Made by a program: the position numbers and the translations under genes. Below the pieces are notes generated by a model, which ran no database searches, was not told where the DNA came from, and worked only from the letters and a program-made list of their open reading frames with translations. Positions 35,946 to 45,098 of a DNA stretch of 64,000 nt are shown in pieces. Numbering within the stretch: the stretch's first letter is position 1; every line of letters begins with the position of its first letter. The stretch is from Mucilaginibacter sp. Bleaf8 (lineage in GTDB: Bacteria; Bacteroidota; Bacteroidia; Sphingobacteriales; Sphingobacteriaceae): NCBI RefSeq assembly GCF_018390515.1, contig NZ_JAHBBK010000002.1, positions 353,743-417,742 on the forward strand, read 5' to 3'.

Positions 35946-38177
35946 TTAAACCAATTGTGCCGGTACCTCATGACGGAAGCTTACAAAAAAGGTACTGCCG
36001 CTCCCCGGAGCGCTTTCCAGCCAGATACGCCCGTGATGCTTTTCCATAATTCGCCTTACGATAGAGAGGCCCACACCAGTTCCTTCAAAACCTTCCACAT
36101 CATTGGCTCTTGAAAATAATTCAAAGATCCGCTCATGCTCCTGCTCGGGTATGCCAATACCATTGTCGTTTATTTCGTAAACAACATCTGTATCGGTTTG
36201 GTAGCCTTTAACATTCACCACAGGTAGCTCGCTTTTTTGTGAATATTTAACAGCGTTACTAAGCAGGTTTGAGAAAACCTGGAATACCATTGTTTCTTCG
36301 CCTTGTATATCAGGGGCGCTTTCTATATTAAATACCAAATTGGGATTTTGTGCACTTACCATCAAACCGTCCCGCAGGTCGTCAAGCATTTTGTGCATAT
36401 CAATGTTTTTGATCTGCAGTTTGGCCTGCCCAACTTTCGAGTATTGCAGTACCTCCTCAATCATTGCCTGCATTTTTGATGCACCTTGCTGTATCCGGTC
36501 TGCCATGTTACGCACCTTCGGTTCAAGGTCGGCCTGCCGGGCGATTAATTGAGAATAGCTTTTAATGGTGGTCAACGGGTTTTTAAGGTCGTGCGATATG
36601 GTGTAGCTAAACGAGTCCAGTTCGGCGTAAGCCTCGCGCAGCTTCTCGTTAAGCACACGTAGCTCTGTTGCCTTACGGCTAATGGCATAATTCACCTCGT
36701 CGCGTAATTGCATGGCCGCTTTAATATCTTCCATACTCCATACCGGCGCGGTTCCGTTTACCTGTTCTTTCCAAACTTCAAAAGAAGTTCGGGGCGAAAT
36801 ATGCATTACGTTATTAGCGTCGTACTGTACCGGTTTGTTAGGGTTCCCGGCCCAGTTTACGGTGGCAAGCACTTCGGGCCTGAACCAGATCAGGTATTCT
36901 TTCAGCTCTTTGGATAGCCGGCATACCAACAGGCCGCTGGCTACGTCTCTGTATTTTTCTGCCGGCGGGAACAGTTCAGGTAAGCGGTCGGTTTCAAAAA
37001 TGTCGTCGTAAGTCTGTTCACCTATCCAAGCAATCAGTTGTTCCAGGCACTTCTTATCGGGTACTTGCCCAACCGTGCTGATCCGGTTTTCATAAAGCAA
37101 AGCAGCGCCTGCCGATGGAACAGCATCCTGCAAAGTAGTATCATGATTAAACAGGGCTTCTTCAACCGGTATATTTCTTAAAAGCAGGCGGGTAATGCGC
37201 TCAATAGCTTGGCGTAGCTCAAAGGAGCGTTGCTGGTCAACCTCTTGCTGCCTGAAGCTTAATGCCGATGACAGTACCTGCCCAACCAAACGTGCCGATT
37301 CGCGTTGCTGATAGTTGATAAAACGTGGGGTGTAATTATGGCAGGCTACCAGTCCCCAAAGCTCTCCCTGGTGTAAAATGGATACACTAAAGCTTGATGC
37401 AACCCCCATATTTTTCAAATACTGAATGTGCAGGGGCGATACGGCCCGCAATGCGCTACAGGTCATGTCCAATGGTTCATTGGCCTGTTCGGGCAGGGTT
37501 AATATAGACGACGGTTCTTGGTTCACATCAGCAATAAGCCGGATTAAATTGAGCTTGTAAAGCTCACGTGCCTGTTTAGGAATATCCGATGCAGGGTAGT
37601 GCAGGCCCAACCAGCTTTCCAGCTTTTCATCCCTGGCTTCGGCAACTACCTCGCCGTGCCCGTCCTGATGAAACTGGTAAACCATTACGCGGTCGTAATG
37701 AATGATATCGCGAATTTGCTTCGCTGCATTGGTAAGCAGTAATGACAAGCTTTTATCAACCAGTATTTCCGATAATGAACGGCCGACTGCTTGCTGTATA
37801 TTGCTTTGCAAATCAGAAGCCTCAGGTTCAAATTCCAGCAAAAAGTAGTCGTCCATAGCACTCATAATCATGTTGAACTCGCTATCTGCAATCTCAATCG
37901 GATACGGGTTGGTAGGCCTGAAATCTTTACGCCTGCGGGCAAAACCGATTGCCTGGCGAATAAAACCGCTTGGTGTACCATCAAGCAGGTGTTCCATAGC
38001 CTCAATTTCTTTCCCCAGCAAATAAGCAGCACTGGTATTCAGGAAGCTTGTTACGTTTTCACTGCAGTACAATATTTTGCAGTCATGGTTTACAGCTACT
38101 AAAAAACCGTGTGGCTGTATTTTCCCCGGGATGTGAATTGGTTCACGATCGCAGTTGGTGAGGTCGGCTTGAAACAT
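35946..38177 (-). CDS. Bacteriophytochrome sensor histidine kinase
   Basis: A 743-residue red/far-red light sensor. Order: N-terminal PAS (about 1-110), GAF (about 130-310), PHY (about 320-500), HisKA with His529 in SHDLKNPLTT, and HATPase_c (about 630-740). Chromophore evidence: Cys9 in TNCDREPIHIPGKIQPHG is the biliverdin-attachment cysteine of BphP-type phytochromes, and the GAF domain has the PASDIP signature and LHIQYLKNMGV. The second His of the usual ACHH is Asn here (ACHNYTP); I do not know whether that alters spectral behaviour. No heme oxygenase gene for biliverdin is in the window, and no response regulator. It is divergent from the LOV kinase across about 240 bases. Confidence 0.95.
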   Translation of the reverse strand: MFQADLTNCDREPIHIPGKIQPHGFLVAVNHDCKILYCSENVTSFLNTSAAYLLGKEIEAMEHLLDGTPSGFIRQAIGFARRRKDFRPTNPYPIEIADSEFNMIMSAMDDYFLLEFEPEASDLQSNIQQAVGRSLSEILVDKSLSLLLTNAAKQIRDIIHYDRVMVYQFHQDGHGEVVAEARDEKLESWLGLHYPASDIPKQARELYKLNLIRLIADVNQEPSSILTLPEQANEPLDMTCSALRAVSPLHIQYLKNMGVASSFSVSILHQGELWGLVACHNYTPRFINYQQRESARLVGQVLSSALSFRQQEVDQQRSFELRQAIERITRLLLRNIPVEEALFNHDTTLQDAVPSAGAALLYENRISTVGQVPDKKCLEQLIAWIGEQTYDDIFETDRLPELFPPAEKYRDVASGLLVCRLSKELKEYLIWFRPEVLATVNWAGNPNKPVQYDANNVMHISPRTSFEVWKEQVNGTAPVWSMEDIKAAMQLRDEVNYAISRKATELRVLNEKLREAYAELDSFSYTISHDLKNPLTTIKSYSQLIARQADLEPKVRNMADRIQQGASKMQAMIEEVLQYSKVGQAKLQIKNIDMHKMLDDLRDGLMVSAQNPNLVFNIESAPDIQGEETMVFQVFSNLLSNAVKYSQKSELPVVNVKGYQTDTDVVYEINDNGIGIPEQEHERIFELFSRANDVEGFEGTGVGLSIVRRIMEKHHGRIWLESAPGSGSTFFVSFRHEVPAQLV

Positions 38178-38420
38178 GTAATATTAAAATATAAGATAGC
38201 TATCGGCAATACTTTTTTGATGATGCATTTACAGTACATAATTATTGTAACTTATGTAGTTCAATAATGCATTAGCAAGGTATTTACTTTTCAGCTGATT
38301 TTTCAAAAATATCAAAAACTACATCATCTGAGATGTGTTGGTTTGATGTTTGCAATATTTATACCAACGTATATAACCGAAATATGTAATAGCCGGTACG
38401 TTGATATATTAACAAGAGAT

Positions 38421-39953
38421 ATGGATGATCAATACAATAACCTAACCCCTTTTTCTAATGCTGCCTTTAATTTGTATGAACAGGCGCTGAATGCTTCTGT
38501 TGATGGTATTGTAATAACTGATAACCAGCAGCCCGATAATCCTATAATTTATTGTAATGAAGCTTTTATGCGGCTTACAGGATATACCTATGAGGAGATA
38601 ATAGGGCACAACTGCAGGTTTTTACAAGGGCCGGAAAGGGAGCAACCTGTACGAGAAATTATACGAAACGGCTTGCAAAATAATCAGCACGTAAGTGTAG
38701 AGATACGGAATTATAAAAAAGACGGCACACCGTTCTGGAATCAGTTATCCGTTTCGCCGGTAACTGATGAGCAGGGGCGCGTAACCCATTTCATCGGTAT
38801 ACAAAATGACATTACCCGGCGCAAGGAAGCTGAGGGTGCCCTGCAGGATGAAAAAGAACATCTCGAAGATCGTGTAGAGGAACGCACCAGAGATTTGCAG
38901 GAAAGTGAAATATACCTTTCCAGTATTGTAGAAACCATACGCGAAAGCCTGCTGGTGTTGGATCCGGATATGCGTGTGCTATCGGTTAACGAGCATTTCA
39001 AAAAGTTTTTCGAAATAGAGGAGGACAAGATCATCGGAAAAGTGCTTTTCGATTTTGAAAGCAGTTGGAATATATCGGAGTTAAAGAATCTGCTCTTAAA
39101 CGTATTGCCTGCCAATAACCCGTTCGAGGGTTTTGAAATGACCTATAGTTTTCAAGGTATTGGTAAAAAAACGCTACTGCTCAACGCCCGGCAAATTATG
39201 CATAAAAGCAAATATCAGGATCGCATATTGCTGGCTATAGAGGATATTACTGATATGCGCCGGATGGAGCAACGCAAAGAAGACTTTATCACCATTGCCA
39301 GCCATGAAATGAAAACGCCGCTCACCAGCATTAAAGGGCATTTGCAAGTGTTGCAGCTCAAAGCAAAGCGCAATCAGGACGATGCATACCAGGAGCCGCT
39401 TTCTGCCGCCGTACGGTCAGCTAACCGGTTGGATGGGTTGGTGAATGATTTGCTGGAAGTGGCGCGCCTGCAATCGGGCGATATTGCTTTCCATTATACT
39501 AAATTTGACTTTGATGAGCTGGTTAATGAAGCCGTGACCGTTATTCAAAGCGCTACCCAAACGCACCACATCAGTATTGAAGGGCAAACCGGCCAAACTG
39601 TAGAGGCCGATTTTTCACGATTGGAGCAGGTGCTGATTAATTTGCTGAGTAATGCTATAAAATACTCGCCTCAAGCCAGCCAAATAAGCGTGAAGTTGCA
39701 CAGTGACTCTGAAAATGTAACGGTTAGTATTACTGATTATGGTATGGGCATAAGCAAAGAAGAACAGGAACTCATCTTTGATCGTTTTTACCGGGCTGAT
39801 AATTTGCACTACGCTTTTCAGGGTATGGGGATAGGCTTGTATATCTGCAAGCAAATTATTGACGAGCATCAGGGCCGCCTTTGGGTGGAGAGTGAAAAGG
39901 ATAAGGGAGCTATATTCAGTTTTACAATACCCATACGGCAGCAGGCAAAATAA
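38421..39953 (+). CDS. LOV-domain blue-light sensor histidine kinase
   Basis: A 510-residue cytosolic kinase. The N-terminal PAS domain (about 15-125) is a true LOV domain: GHNCRFLQG contains Cys65, which forms the photo-adduct with FMN, and the flavin-contacting NYKKDGTPFWN and FIGIQNDIT segments are intact. A coiled linker (EERTRDLQESE), a second PAS domain (about 155-270), HisKA with His295 in ASHEMKTPLTS, and HATPase_c follow. I use the ATG at 38421 (MDDQYNNL); the frame is open to 38343, but those 26 residues do not fit. It is divergent from the phytochrome kinase, so both may be controlled from the shared region. Confidence 0.93.
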   Translation: MDDQYNNLTPFSNAAFNLYEQALNASVDGIVITDNQQPDNPIIYCNEAFMRLTGYTYEEIIGHNCRFLQGPEREQPVREIIRNGLQNNQHVSVEIRNYKKDGTPFWNQLSVSPVTDEQGRVTHFIGIQNDITRRKEAEGALQDEKEHLEDRVEERTRDLQESEIYLSSIVETIRESLLVLDPDMRVLSVNEHFKKFFEIEEDKIIGKVLFDFESSWNISELKNLLLNVLPANNPFEGFEMTYSFQGIGKKTLLLNARQIMHKSKYQDRILLAIEDITDMRRMEQRKEDFITIASHEMKTPLTSIKGHLQVLQLKAKRNQDDAYQEPLSAAVRSANRLDGLVNDLLEVARLQSGDIAFHYTKFDFDELVNEAVTVIQSATQTHHISIEGQTGQTVEADFSRLEQVLINLLSNAIKYSPQASQISVKLHSDSENVTVSITDYGMGISKEEQELIFDRFYRADNLHYAFQGMGIGLYICKQIIDEHQGRLWVESEKDKGAIFSFTIPIRQQAK

Positions 39954-39973
39954 TAGATATCCACAGCAATTAG

Positions 39974-40006
39974 CTTGACATAGGTTTTGCGGAATGTTTA
40001 TCTTCG
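39974..40006 (+). promoter_or_regulatory. Promoter of the 67-residue protein gene
   Basis: CTTG at 39974-39977 is followed after 21 bases by TATCTTCG (39999-40006), seven of eight matches to the -7 consensus. The ATG at 40013 is only 6 bases beyond, so the transcript would have almost no leader. Confidence 0.55.
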
Positions 40007-40012
40007 CAGCCT

Positions 40013-40216
40013 ATGTCAACCCGTTTAGAAGCACATTACGACGACCGTATTTATTATTTCACCGTTTTTGAGCGTGCGCCCAATAAAATCATCATCGAAA
40101 TGTACAAGGCCACCTACGTTTTTGTTAGTAAAGACGGCAAGTGGGCCAATGATTTAAGCAACCCGCTGCAAATGGTTGATGGCCTGATAGCCGCTGTAGT
40201 TACAGCAATCGGTTAA
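40013..40216 (+). CDS. Small conserved-looking protein of unknown function
   Basis: A 67-residue protein, no signal peptide or membrane helix. Acidic-basic balanced with a strand-rich appearance (RIYYFTVFERAPNKIIIEMYKATYVF is summarised here by its alternating aromatic/aliphatic pattern) and a C-terminal hydrophobic helix (MVDGLIAAVVTAIG). A good promoter match directly before the ATG supports it as a gene. I do not recognise the family. Confidence 0.65.
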   Translation: MSTRLEAHYDDRIYYFTVFERAPNKIIIEMYKATYVFVSKDGKWANDLSNPLQMVDGLIAAVVTAIG

Positions 40217-40348
40217 TGATTGGAGCTGGCGTAATAGTATTTAAGTGAAATCTCTGTGCATGCGGTTAACATGTACAGAATCATAGCATAAAAGTACAAT
40301 AGAAAAGCATCATCAACGATGCAATTTTGTAGTATAAATGAAGAGCGC

Positions 40349-40741
40349 ATGAATACATTACCTTATTTGTTACTCCGGTTAGCTGTAGGCGTTAGTCTGT
40401 TTGGCCACGGCTTGGTAAGGTTGCCTAAGCTGGCTGCATTTAGCCATTGGATGGTTGCCAGCTTCGAAAAATCAATATTGCCACAGGCGCTGGTTACGCC
40501 CTTTAGCTATGTATTGCCGGTGGCCGAATTTACAATTGGTTTATTGTTGATAATAGGTTTATTTACTCGTGCAGCCCTTATTGCCGGTTCATTAGTCATG
40601 ATGGCGCTTACGTTTGGGTGCTGTATGATTGAGAACTGGGAAGCTATCCCTTCACAGTTGTTGCATGCTGCTATACTTGTTGTTTTATTGCAATTTGTTG
40701 AAAGCAATACACGATCAATAGATCAATTAATGGCGAAGTGA
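40349..40741 (+). CDS. DoxX-family membrane protein
   Basis: A 130-residue protein with four membrane helices and the DoxX landmarks LRLAVGVSLFGHGLVRL at the N-terminus and AEFTIGLLLIIGLFTRAALIAG in the middle. The ATG at 40349 is preferred to the one at 40319, which would add ten polar residues ahead of the first helix. DoxX relatives are linked to thiol/redox or respiratory processes in some bacteria, but the role here is unknown. Unrelated at the sequence level, by eye, to the other DoxX-like gene at 9.5-9.9 kb. Confidence 0.82.
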   Translation: MNTLPYLLLRLAVGVSLFGHGLVRLPKLAAFSHWMVASFEKSILPQALVTPFSYVLPVAEFTIGLLLIIGLFTRAALIAGSLVMMALTFGCCMIENWEAIPSQLLHAAILVVLLQFVESNTRSIDQLMAK

Positions 40742-40827
40742 CAGGCACGGCAATCGTTAAGTTTCCTCCGCAACGCTGCATAAAGCGCTGATGTTAATTG
40801 AGGCTAAGGCCGATAGTAAGGCAATAG

Positions 40828-40892
40828 AAAGGACATCATATCAACTCATCGCTAAAAACACCTCTTTGCGATGGGTTGATATGATGTCCTTT
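40828..40892. repeat. 25-bp inverted repeat (long hairpin) between convergent genes
   Basis: Arms at 40828-40852 and 40868-40892 are complementary at 24 of 25 positions (the exception allows a G-U pair) around a 15-base loop; they contain GGACATCATATCAAC. It begins 7 bases from the stop of the metal-binding lipoprotein and may terminate both convergent transcripts, though no strong T-run follows either arm. Confidence 0.7.
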
Positions 40893-40898
40893 AGCCTA

Positions 40899-41114
40899 TT
40901 ATTCTTTTTCCACCAAATCCATACCGCACTTAGGGCATAAGCCCGGTTTGTCGCTGCATACCTTTGGGTGCATGGTGCAGGTATATTTGCAGTTAGCCGT
41001 ATTTTCTGTACCGGCATCTCCGGTAGTTGAACTGTTTTGTTTTGATGCGGAGGACGAGCAACCTGCCAGGGTAACAACCAGGCACAAGGCCATTAAGTAA
41101 CTTCTGATATTCAT
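40899..41114 (-). CDS. Heavy-metal-binding-domain lipoprotein
   Basis: A 71-residue lipoprotein: lipobox LAGC with Cys19, a Ser/Thr-rich linker, and a C-terminal heavy-metal-binding domain (HMBD type) with YTCTMHPKV and CPKCGMDLV, the Cys/His/Met ligands seen at the ends of CusA/CusB and CopA-like copper proteins. It lies 2 bases after the PepSY gene and ends the operon. A periplasmic or outer-leaflet copper-binding role is likely. Confidence 0.85.
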   Translation of the reverse strand: MNIRSYLMALCLVVTLAGCSSSASKQNSSTTGDAGTENTANCKYTCTMHPKVCSDKPGLCPKCGMDLVEKE

Positions 41115-41116
41115 AA

Positions 41117-42592
41117 CTATTTATTTTTTATAAAGGCAGCAAAGCCAAATACGGAAACCACTAATACACCCAAAGCTGATAGCATACTTACAATATCGCG
41201 GGCATCTTTACCGGCCCAGGCCATGCCAAAGTATTTGTGCAAAAAGATAAACGACAAGCCTTCGGCCCGGTCAATACCAGCTACCTTGGTAGCCAGTTTA
41301 GCCGATGAGGTTTCGATATACCAATTTTCGTTACCTGCGTAACTTACTTTTTCAACAGGTAAGCGCTTGTTGATGAAGCCATACTCGTTGTTGAAGCTTT
41401 TAATTATAATAATGCTGTCGGCTTTGGCCGCCGGAGAGTTGCGGTAATAGTTGGCCAGGTACTGCGCGTACAGCATATCGCCGTTTTCCAGTTCGCTACT
41501 GGTTTGCGTATCAAAGTACCGCAACTGCTTTTTGGCGTTCAGTACCTGATAATAATGCCGGTTGTTGAACGAGATTAAACTCACCCGCTTAATTGTACTA
41601 TCGGCAACAGGGAAGTTAAGGTTTGATTGGACCAAGGCTGCTGTATTGATTAACTGAGCATACTGCTTTTTATCCGGGCTGAGGTTGTGCAGCTTTACCA
41701 GGAGGTGGAAGCCGCCACTCACCGCAAAAGCCAGCATCACGAAGGATACAATTAAACCAAGCTGGCGATGAAAACGATGTACAAAACGCTGGTCTTTACC
41801 GTTCTTTGCTTTACGCTTCTGAGTGATTTCCTTAAACCGGTTCCAGTACAGGCCATAAACAACCAACCCACTGATTAAGGATAGCAACATCGCCACCACT
41901 ACAATCATTAATATGGCAATGCGGAACCCTTCGCCACCAATGCTTTCCAGAAAACGCCAGGTATGGCATTGCTGAAAAAAAACCAGAAAGGCCTTGCGTG
42001 TATTATTATTAAAAGTGCCCATACGGCTTTGCCCGGTTTCTATATACACATCCATGCCATCTGGCCGGTTAAAAGAAACCTTCCAAACCGGCAATAAGCG
42101 GTTAATGGGTTGGTACTCACTATCAAAGCTGGTTTGCAGCGTCATATCCTTCACGCCGTGTTTTTGGTCCTGCGTAAAGTAACGGGCCAGGTACAGTGCA
42201 TAGCGGCGGTCGCCATCGGGTATAAATTCGCCATCAATAGCCGAAAAGTAGTGGTAAGCACTATCTCGCCCGAGTACCTGGTACCAGGGTTGGGTGCCCA
42301 GGCTTACCAGGCTAAAGTTGCGTATTTCGGTGATGCCATTCTTATCCAGCACCTGCTTAATTGTTAAGGCAGGGTGCATTTGTTGCTGGGTTGAAGGCTT
42401 AAATACCTCTTTAGGTATAAAAGGCCTGAACCAATTTGACATAAACGGGTGCGAAAGGCCGCTTAATGACCAGCTGATAACCGGAATCAAAGCAATAAGC
42501 CCGATGATGCGGTGCCATTTGTAAAACCGGCTTTTGGCCGATTTGCTTTTTACTGGTTGTTGTTCGCGAACAGGCGTAGTGGTTAATTCCAT
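41117..42592 (-). CDS. PepSY-associated membrane protein (iron/metal-uptake linked)
   Basis: A 491-residue inner-membrane protein of the PepSY_TM family. A basic N-terminus is followed by a helix WHRIIGLIALIPVISW, a large periplasmic domain, a helix region near FRIAILMIVVVAMLLS, then HRFHRQLGLIVSFVMLAFAVSG, a second periplasmic domain and a final helix VSMLSALGVLVVSVFGFAAF (landmarks only). Such proteins often accompany TonB receptors for siderophores or metals and may reduce the metal. Start at 42592, 4 bases after the TonB receptor stop; the frame's start at 42655 lies inside that gene. Confidence 0.82.
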   Translation of the reverse strand: MELTTTPVREQQPVKSKSAKSRFYKWHRIIGLIALIPVISWSLSGLSHPFMSNWFRPFIPKEVFKPSTQQQMHPALTIKQVLDKNGITEIRNFSLVSLGTQPWYQVLGRDSAYHYFSAIDGEFIPDGDRRYALYLARYFTQDQKHGVKDMTLQTSFDSEYQPINRLLPVWKVSFNRPDGMDVYIETGQSRMGTFNNNTRKAFLVFFQQCHTWRFLESIGGEGFRIAILMIVVVAMLLSLISGLVVYGLYWNRFKEITQKRKAKNGKDQRFVHRFHRQLGLIVSFVMLAFAVSGGFHLLVKLHNLSPDKKQYAQLINTAALVQSNLNFPVADSTIKRVSLISFNNRHYYQVLNAKKQLRYFDTQTSSELENGDMLYAQYLANYYRNSPAAKADSIIIIKSFNNEYGFINKRLPVEKVSYAGNENWYIETSSAKLATKVAGIDRAEGLSFIFLHKYFGMAWAGKDARDIVSMLSALGVLVVSVFGFAAFIKNK

Positions 42593-42596
42593 AGGT

Positions 42597-44933
42597 TTAG
42601 TGTTTTGCAAATGAGTAACTGATGCCCAGCGTATAAGTGCGCGGCGGCGCTGCATAATAAGTATCTGAGTAGGTACTGCTGGTTACGTTGGTTGCATACA
42701 AACGGTTGGTTAGGTTAATTACATTGAACCATACGCCAATGCCTTTTAACGCAGTTTGATGCAGATCGTAACCTAAGCGCAGGTTAAATACATCGTAACG
42801 ATCATAACGGCGGGCGTTGGCATTATCTTTATAATAAGGGCCAATGTGCTGCCATTCAAACGAGCTGCGGAATCCATCCAAATAAGATGGCTTGTAAGTA
42901 ATTTCGGAGTTGGCAATCCAGACCGGTGCGTTTACCATGCGGTTGCCGTCGTAACTAATGGTGGTGCTTTTGCCGCCAACGGTTTGTATGGTGCTAAAGT
43001 TTACATAAGTATGCCAGGCGTTGGTACCACTAAAGCGGAAAGCAAGTTGGTTAACCGGAACATAAGTTAAACCATACTCAATACCGCGGTGCCTTGTAGC
43101 ACCTGCGTTCTCGTTTTGGGTAGTATTGTCGGCTTGTAAAACGCTGATAATTTCGTTTCGGCCTTCCATGTCGTAAACACTTAGTTCAAAGCGCATTCGT
43201 TTGTTTAACGCGGTTAACCATCCGCCTGCCTCATAATTGTAAAAGGTAGCTTGATCTACCGGGCGTGTTTGCCGTGAGCTATACAAATCGCCGGTTTCTG
43301 GTGGCTGGAAACCTACGCTAAAGTTACCGTAAAAGCCGTTGTTGTTACCTAAATCATAAGTTAAGCCAACTTTAGGAGCTACAATGTTGAAGCTGTTTTT
43401 TTGCTGTTGCTTGTACTTGGTGCGGTTAGGAGGGAGGCTGTTGTTGAAGTTATAATATACGCGGTCGTACCGTAAGCCGGTAACAATGCGTAAGGCATCG
43501 GTAGGTTTAAACTCATATTGTGCATAAACCGCAGTGTTAAACAGTTTAATCTTGTAGTTGTCAATCAGCGAATCGGTATTGGTATAGCCGGTATAGTAGT
43601 TATTGGCCAGATCTTTTTGAATCTTCAGGTACTTAGCAAAGTACTTACTCGGACTGTTATCCACATAAGCGCCTACAATCAGTTTAGATTGCAGGAACGA
43701 GAAATCGCTGCGGTGCTGTGCCAGCAAGCCGTAACTGTGCAAATTCAACTCATTGATCTGCCCGTTTGAACTTACATACTGGCCGCTGCTGTTGCGCACG
43801 TCAGATAGATAGTAGCTTGGCAATTGCCCGGTTGTATTGCTGCGAAAAAAGGCAGTTAAAAAGGTGAAATTGCGCTCGTTCCAGCGGTGTTCCAGTTTGG
43901 TACTGGCCCGGGTTGCTTTTACCTCCCGGTAAGCGAATTCCTGATTGCTGCTGTAGCTTTTGTTGTAAAAGCGGATACTGTCCAAACTGCCTGGCGTTTC
44001 GGTATGCAAATAATTGTAAGATGCCTGCGTAGTTAGTCGTGTGCTGGCATTGAAATCATAAGTGGTATTTAGTGTGATAGAGCGTTTTCTGAAATCAGAA
44101 TAATCCTGCCAGCCGTTTTTCTGATCGGCAATATAGCCGCCAACAAACAAACCAAATTTGCCTGCGGTAAAACCACCGCTGGCATCGGCACGGCGGTAGT
44201 GGTAGTTGTCGCCTTGCAAAGCCACATAGCCGGAATAACCCTGTGGCGGCCCCTGTGTAATAAAGTTAACCGCGCCACCAATCGCATTGCTGCCATATAA
44301 TGATGATGCCGGGCCTTTGATCACCTCAATATCCTTTACGCCCGCCATGTTAATTTCATACAAGGCATTGTGCTGAAATATGCCTGTTGGGCGTATAGGC
44401 AAGCCATCCTCCAGGTACAGGTACAACGCTTTGGTAGTAATGGGTTGGCGAATCTGCATCATATGTTGCTCGCTGTTCAGGTTTACCATGTTTACACCTG
44501 GTACTTTATTCAGCAACTGGTATATGGCTGTTGCCTTGGTGTCCTGTATTTGAACAGAACCTGTTTTGCTGATGGCGATGGGGGCGTCCTCCCGTGCCTG
44601 GCCCTCGCGGCTGGCAGATACAACAACCTGCTGCAAATCGAGCGAAGAAGGTTGTAAAGCAACGTAGATATTGTTGTTGCTTACTTTGATCTGCTTGCTT
44701 TCGTAGCCCACCATGGCAAACTTGAGTGTGGTAGCCGGTTTGATAGAAAACACACCCCTGCGGTCGGTTATGGCCGTGCATTTGATGCTTTGGGTACTAT
44801 CGGTACCAGTTATGGTTACGCCTGGCAAGGGTTCATGAGTTAAGGCGTCGGTAACTGTGCCGCTTATGTGCTGGCTATAGGCTTTAGAAAATAGTGATAT
44901 AAAAAGTATTAATACGAGGTAATAACGTTTCAT
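42597..44933 (-). CDS. TonB-dependent receptor (metal/siderophore type)
   Basis: A 778-residue outer-membrane receptor: signal peptide to KAYSQ, carboxypeptidase-like domain (about 22-105), plug (about 115-225, VPGVNMVNLNSEQ and IEVIKGPASSLYGSNAIGG) and a 22-strand barrel ending in a typical aromatic terminus (LGISYSFAKH). It differs from SusC-type receptors in size and in lacking a SusD partner. Followed at once by a PepSY protein and a heavy-metal-binding lipoprotein, so the cargo is likely a metal complex; copper or iron are both possible. Confidence 0.9.
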   Translation of the reverse strand: MKRYYLVLILFISLFSKAYSQHISGTVTDALTHEPLPGVTITGTDSTQSIKCTAITDRRGVFSIKPATTLKFAMVGYESKQIKVSNNNIYVALQPSSLDLQQVVVSASREGQAREDAPIAISKTGSVQIQDTKATAIYQLLNKVPGVNMVNLNSEQHMMQIRQPITTKALYLYLEDGLPIRPTGIFQHNALYEINMAGVKDIEVIKGPASSLYGSNAIGGAVNFITQGPPQGYSGYVALQGDNYHYRRADASGGFTAGKFGLFVGGYIADQKNGWQDYSDFRKRSITLNTTYDFNASTRLTTQASYNYLHTETPGSLDSIRFYNKSYSSNQEFAYREVKATRASTKLEHRWNERNFTFLTAFFRSNTTGQLPSYYLSDVRNSSGQYVSSNGQINELNLHSYGLLAQHRSDFSFLQSKLIVGAYVDNSPSKYFAKYLKIQKDLANNYYTGYTNTDSLIDNYKIKLFNTAVYAQYEFKPTDALRIVTGLRYDRVYYNFNNSLPPNRTKYKQQQKNSFNIVAPKVGLTYDLGNNNGFYGNFSVGFQPPETGDLYSSRQTRPVDQATFYNYEAGGWLTALNKRMRFELSVYDMEGRNEIISVLQADNTTQNENAGATRHRGIEYGLTYVPVNQLAFRFSGTNAWHTYVNFSTIQTVGGKSTTISYDGNRMVNAPVWIANSEITYKPSYLDGFRSSFEWQHIGPYYKDNANARRYDRYDVFNLRLGYDLHQTALKGIGVWFNVINLTNRLYATNVTSSTYSDTYYAAPPRTYTLGISYSFAKH

Positions 44934-45098
44934 GAAATGGTATAAAGCATTATGTTATCTGTGGCTATTGCGTGCAGATAACAAGAATCTGAACAAATAC
45001 CGGTAAGTGGCTGCTGAATACATATCAGCATACCATATGCAAACAGCGCATAGCAATGCCTGCCTAACCGGGTGAATTAACAAGAAATAAGAATGCTT

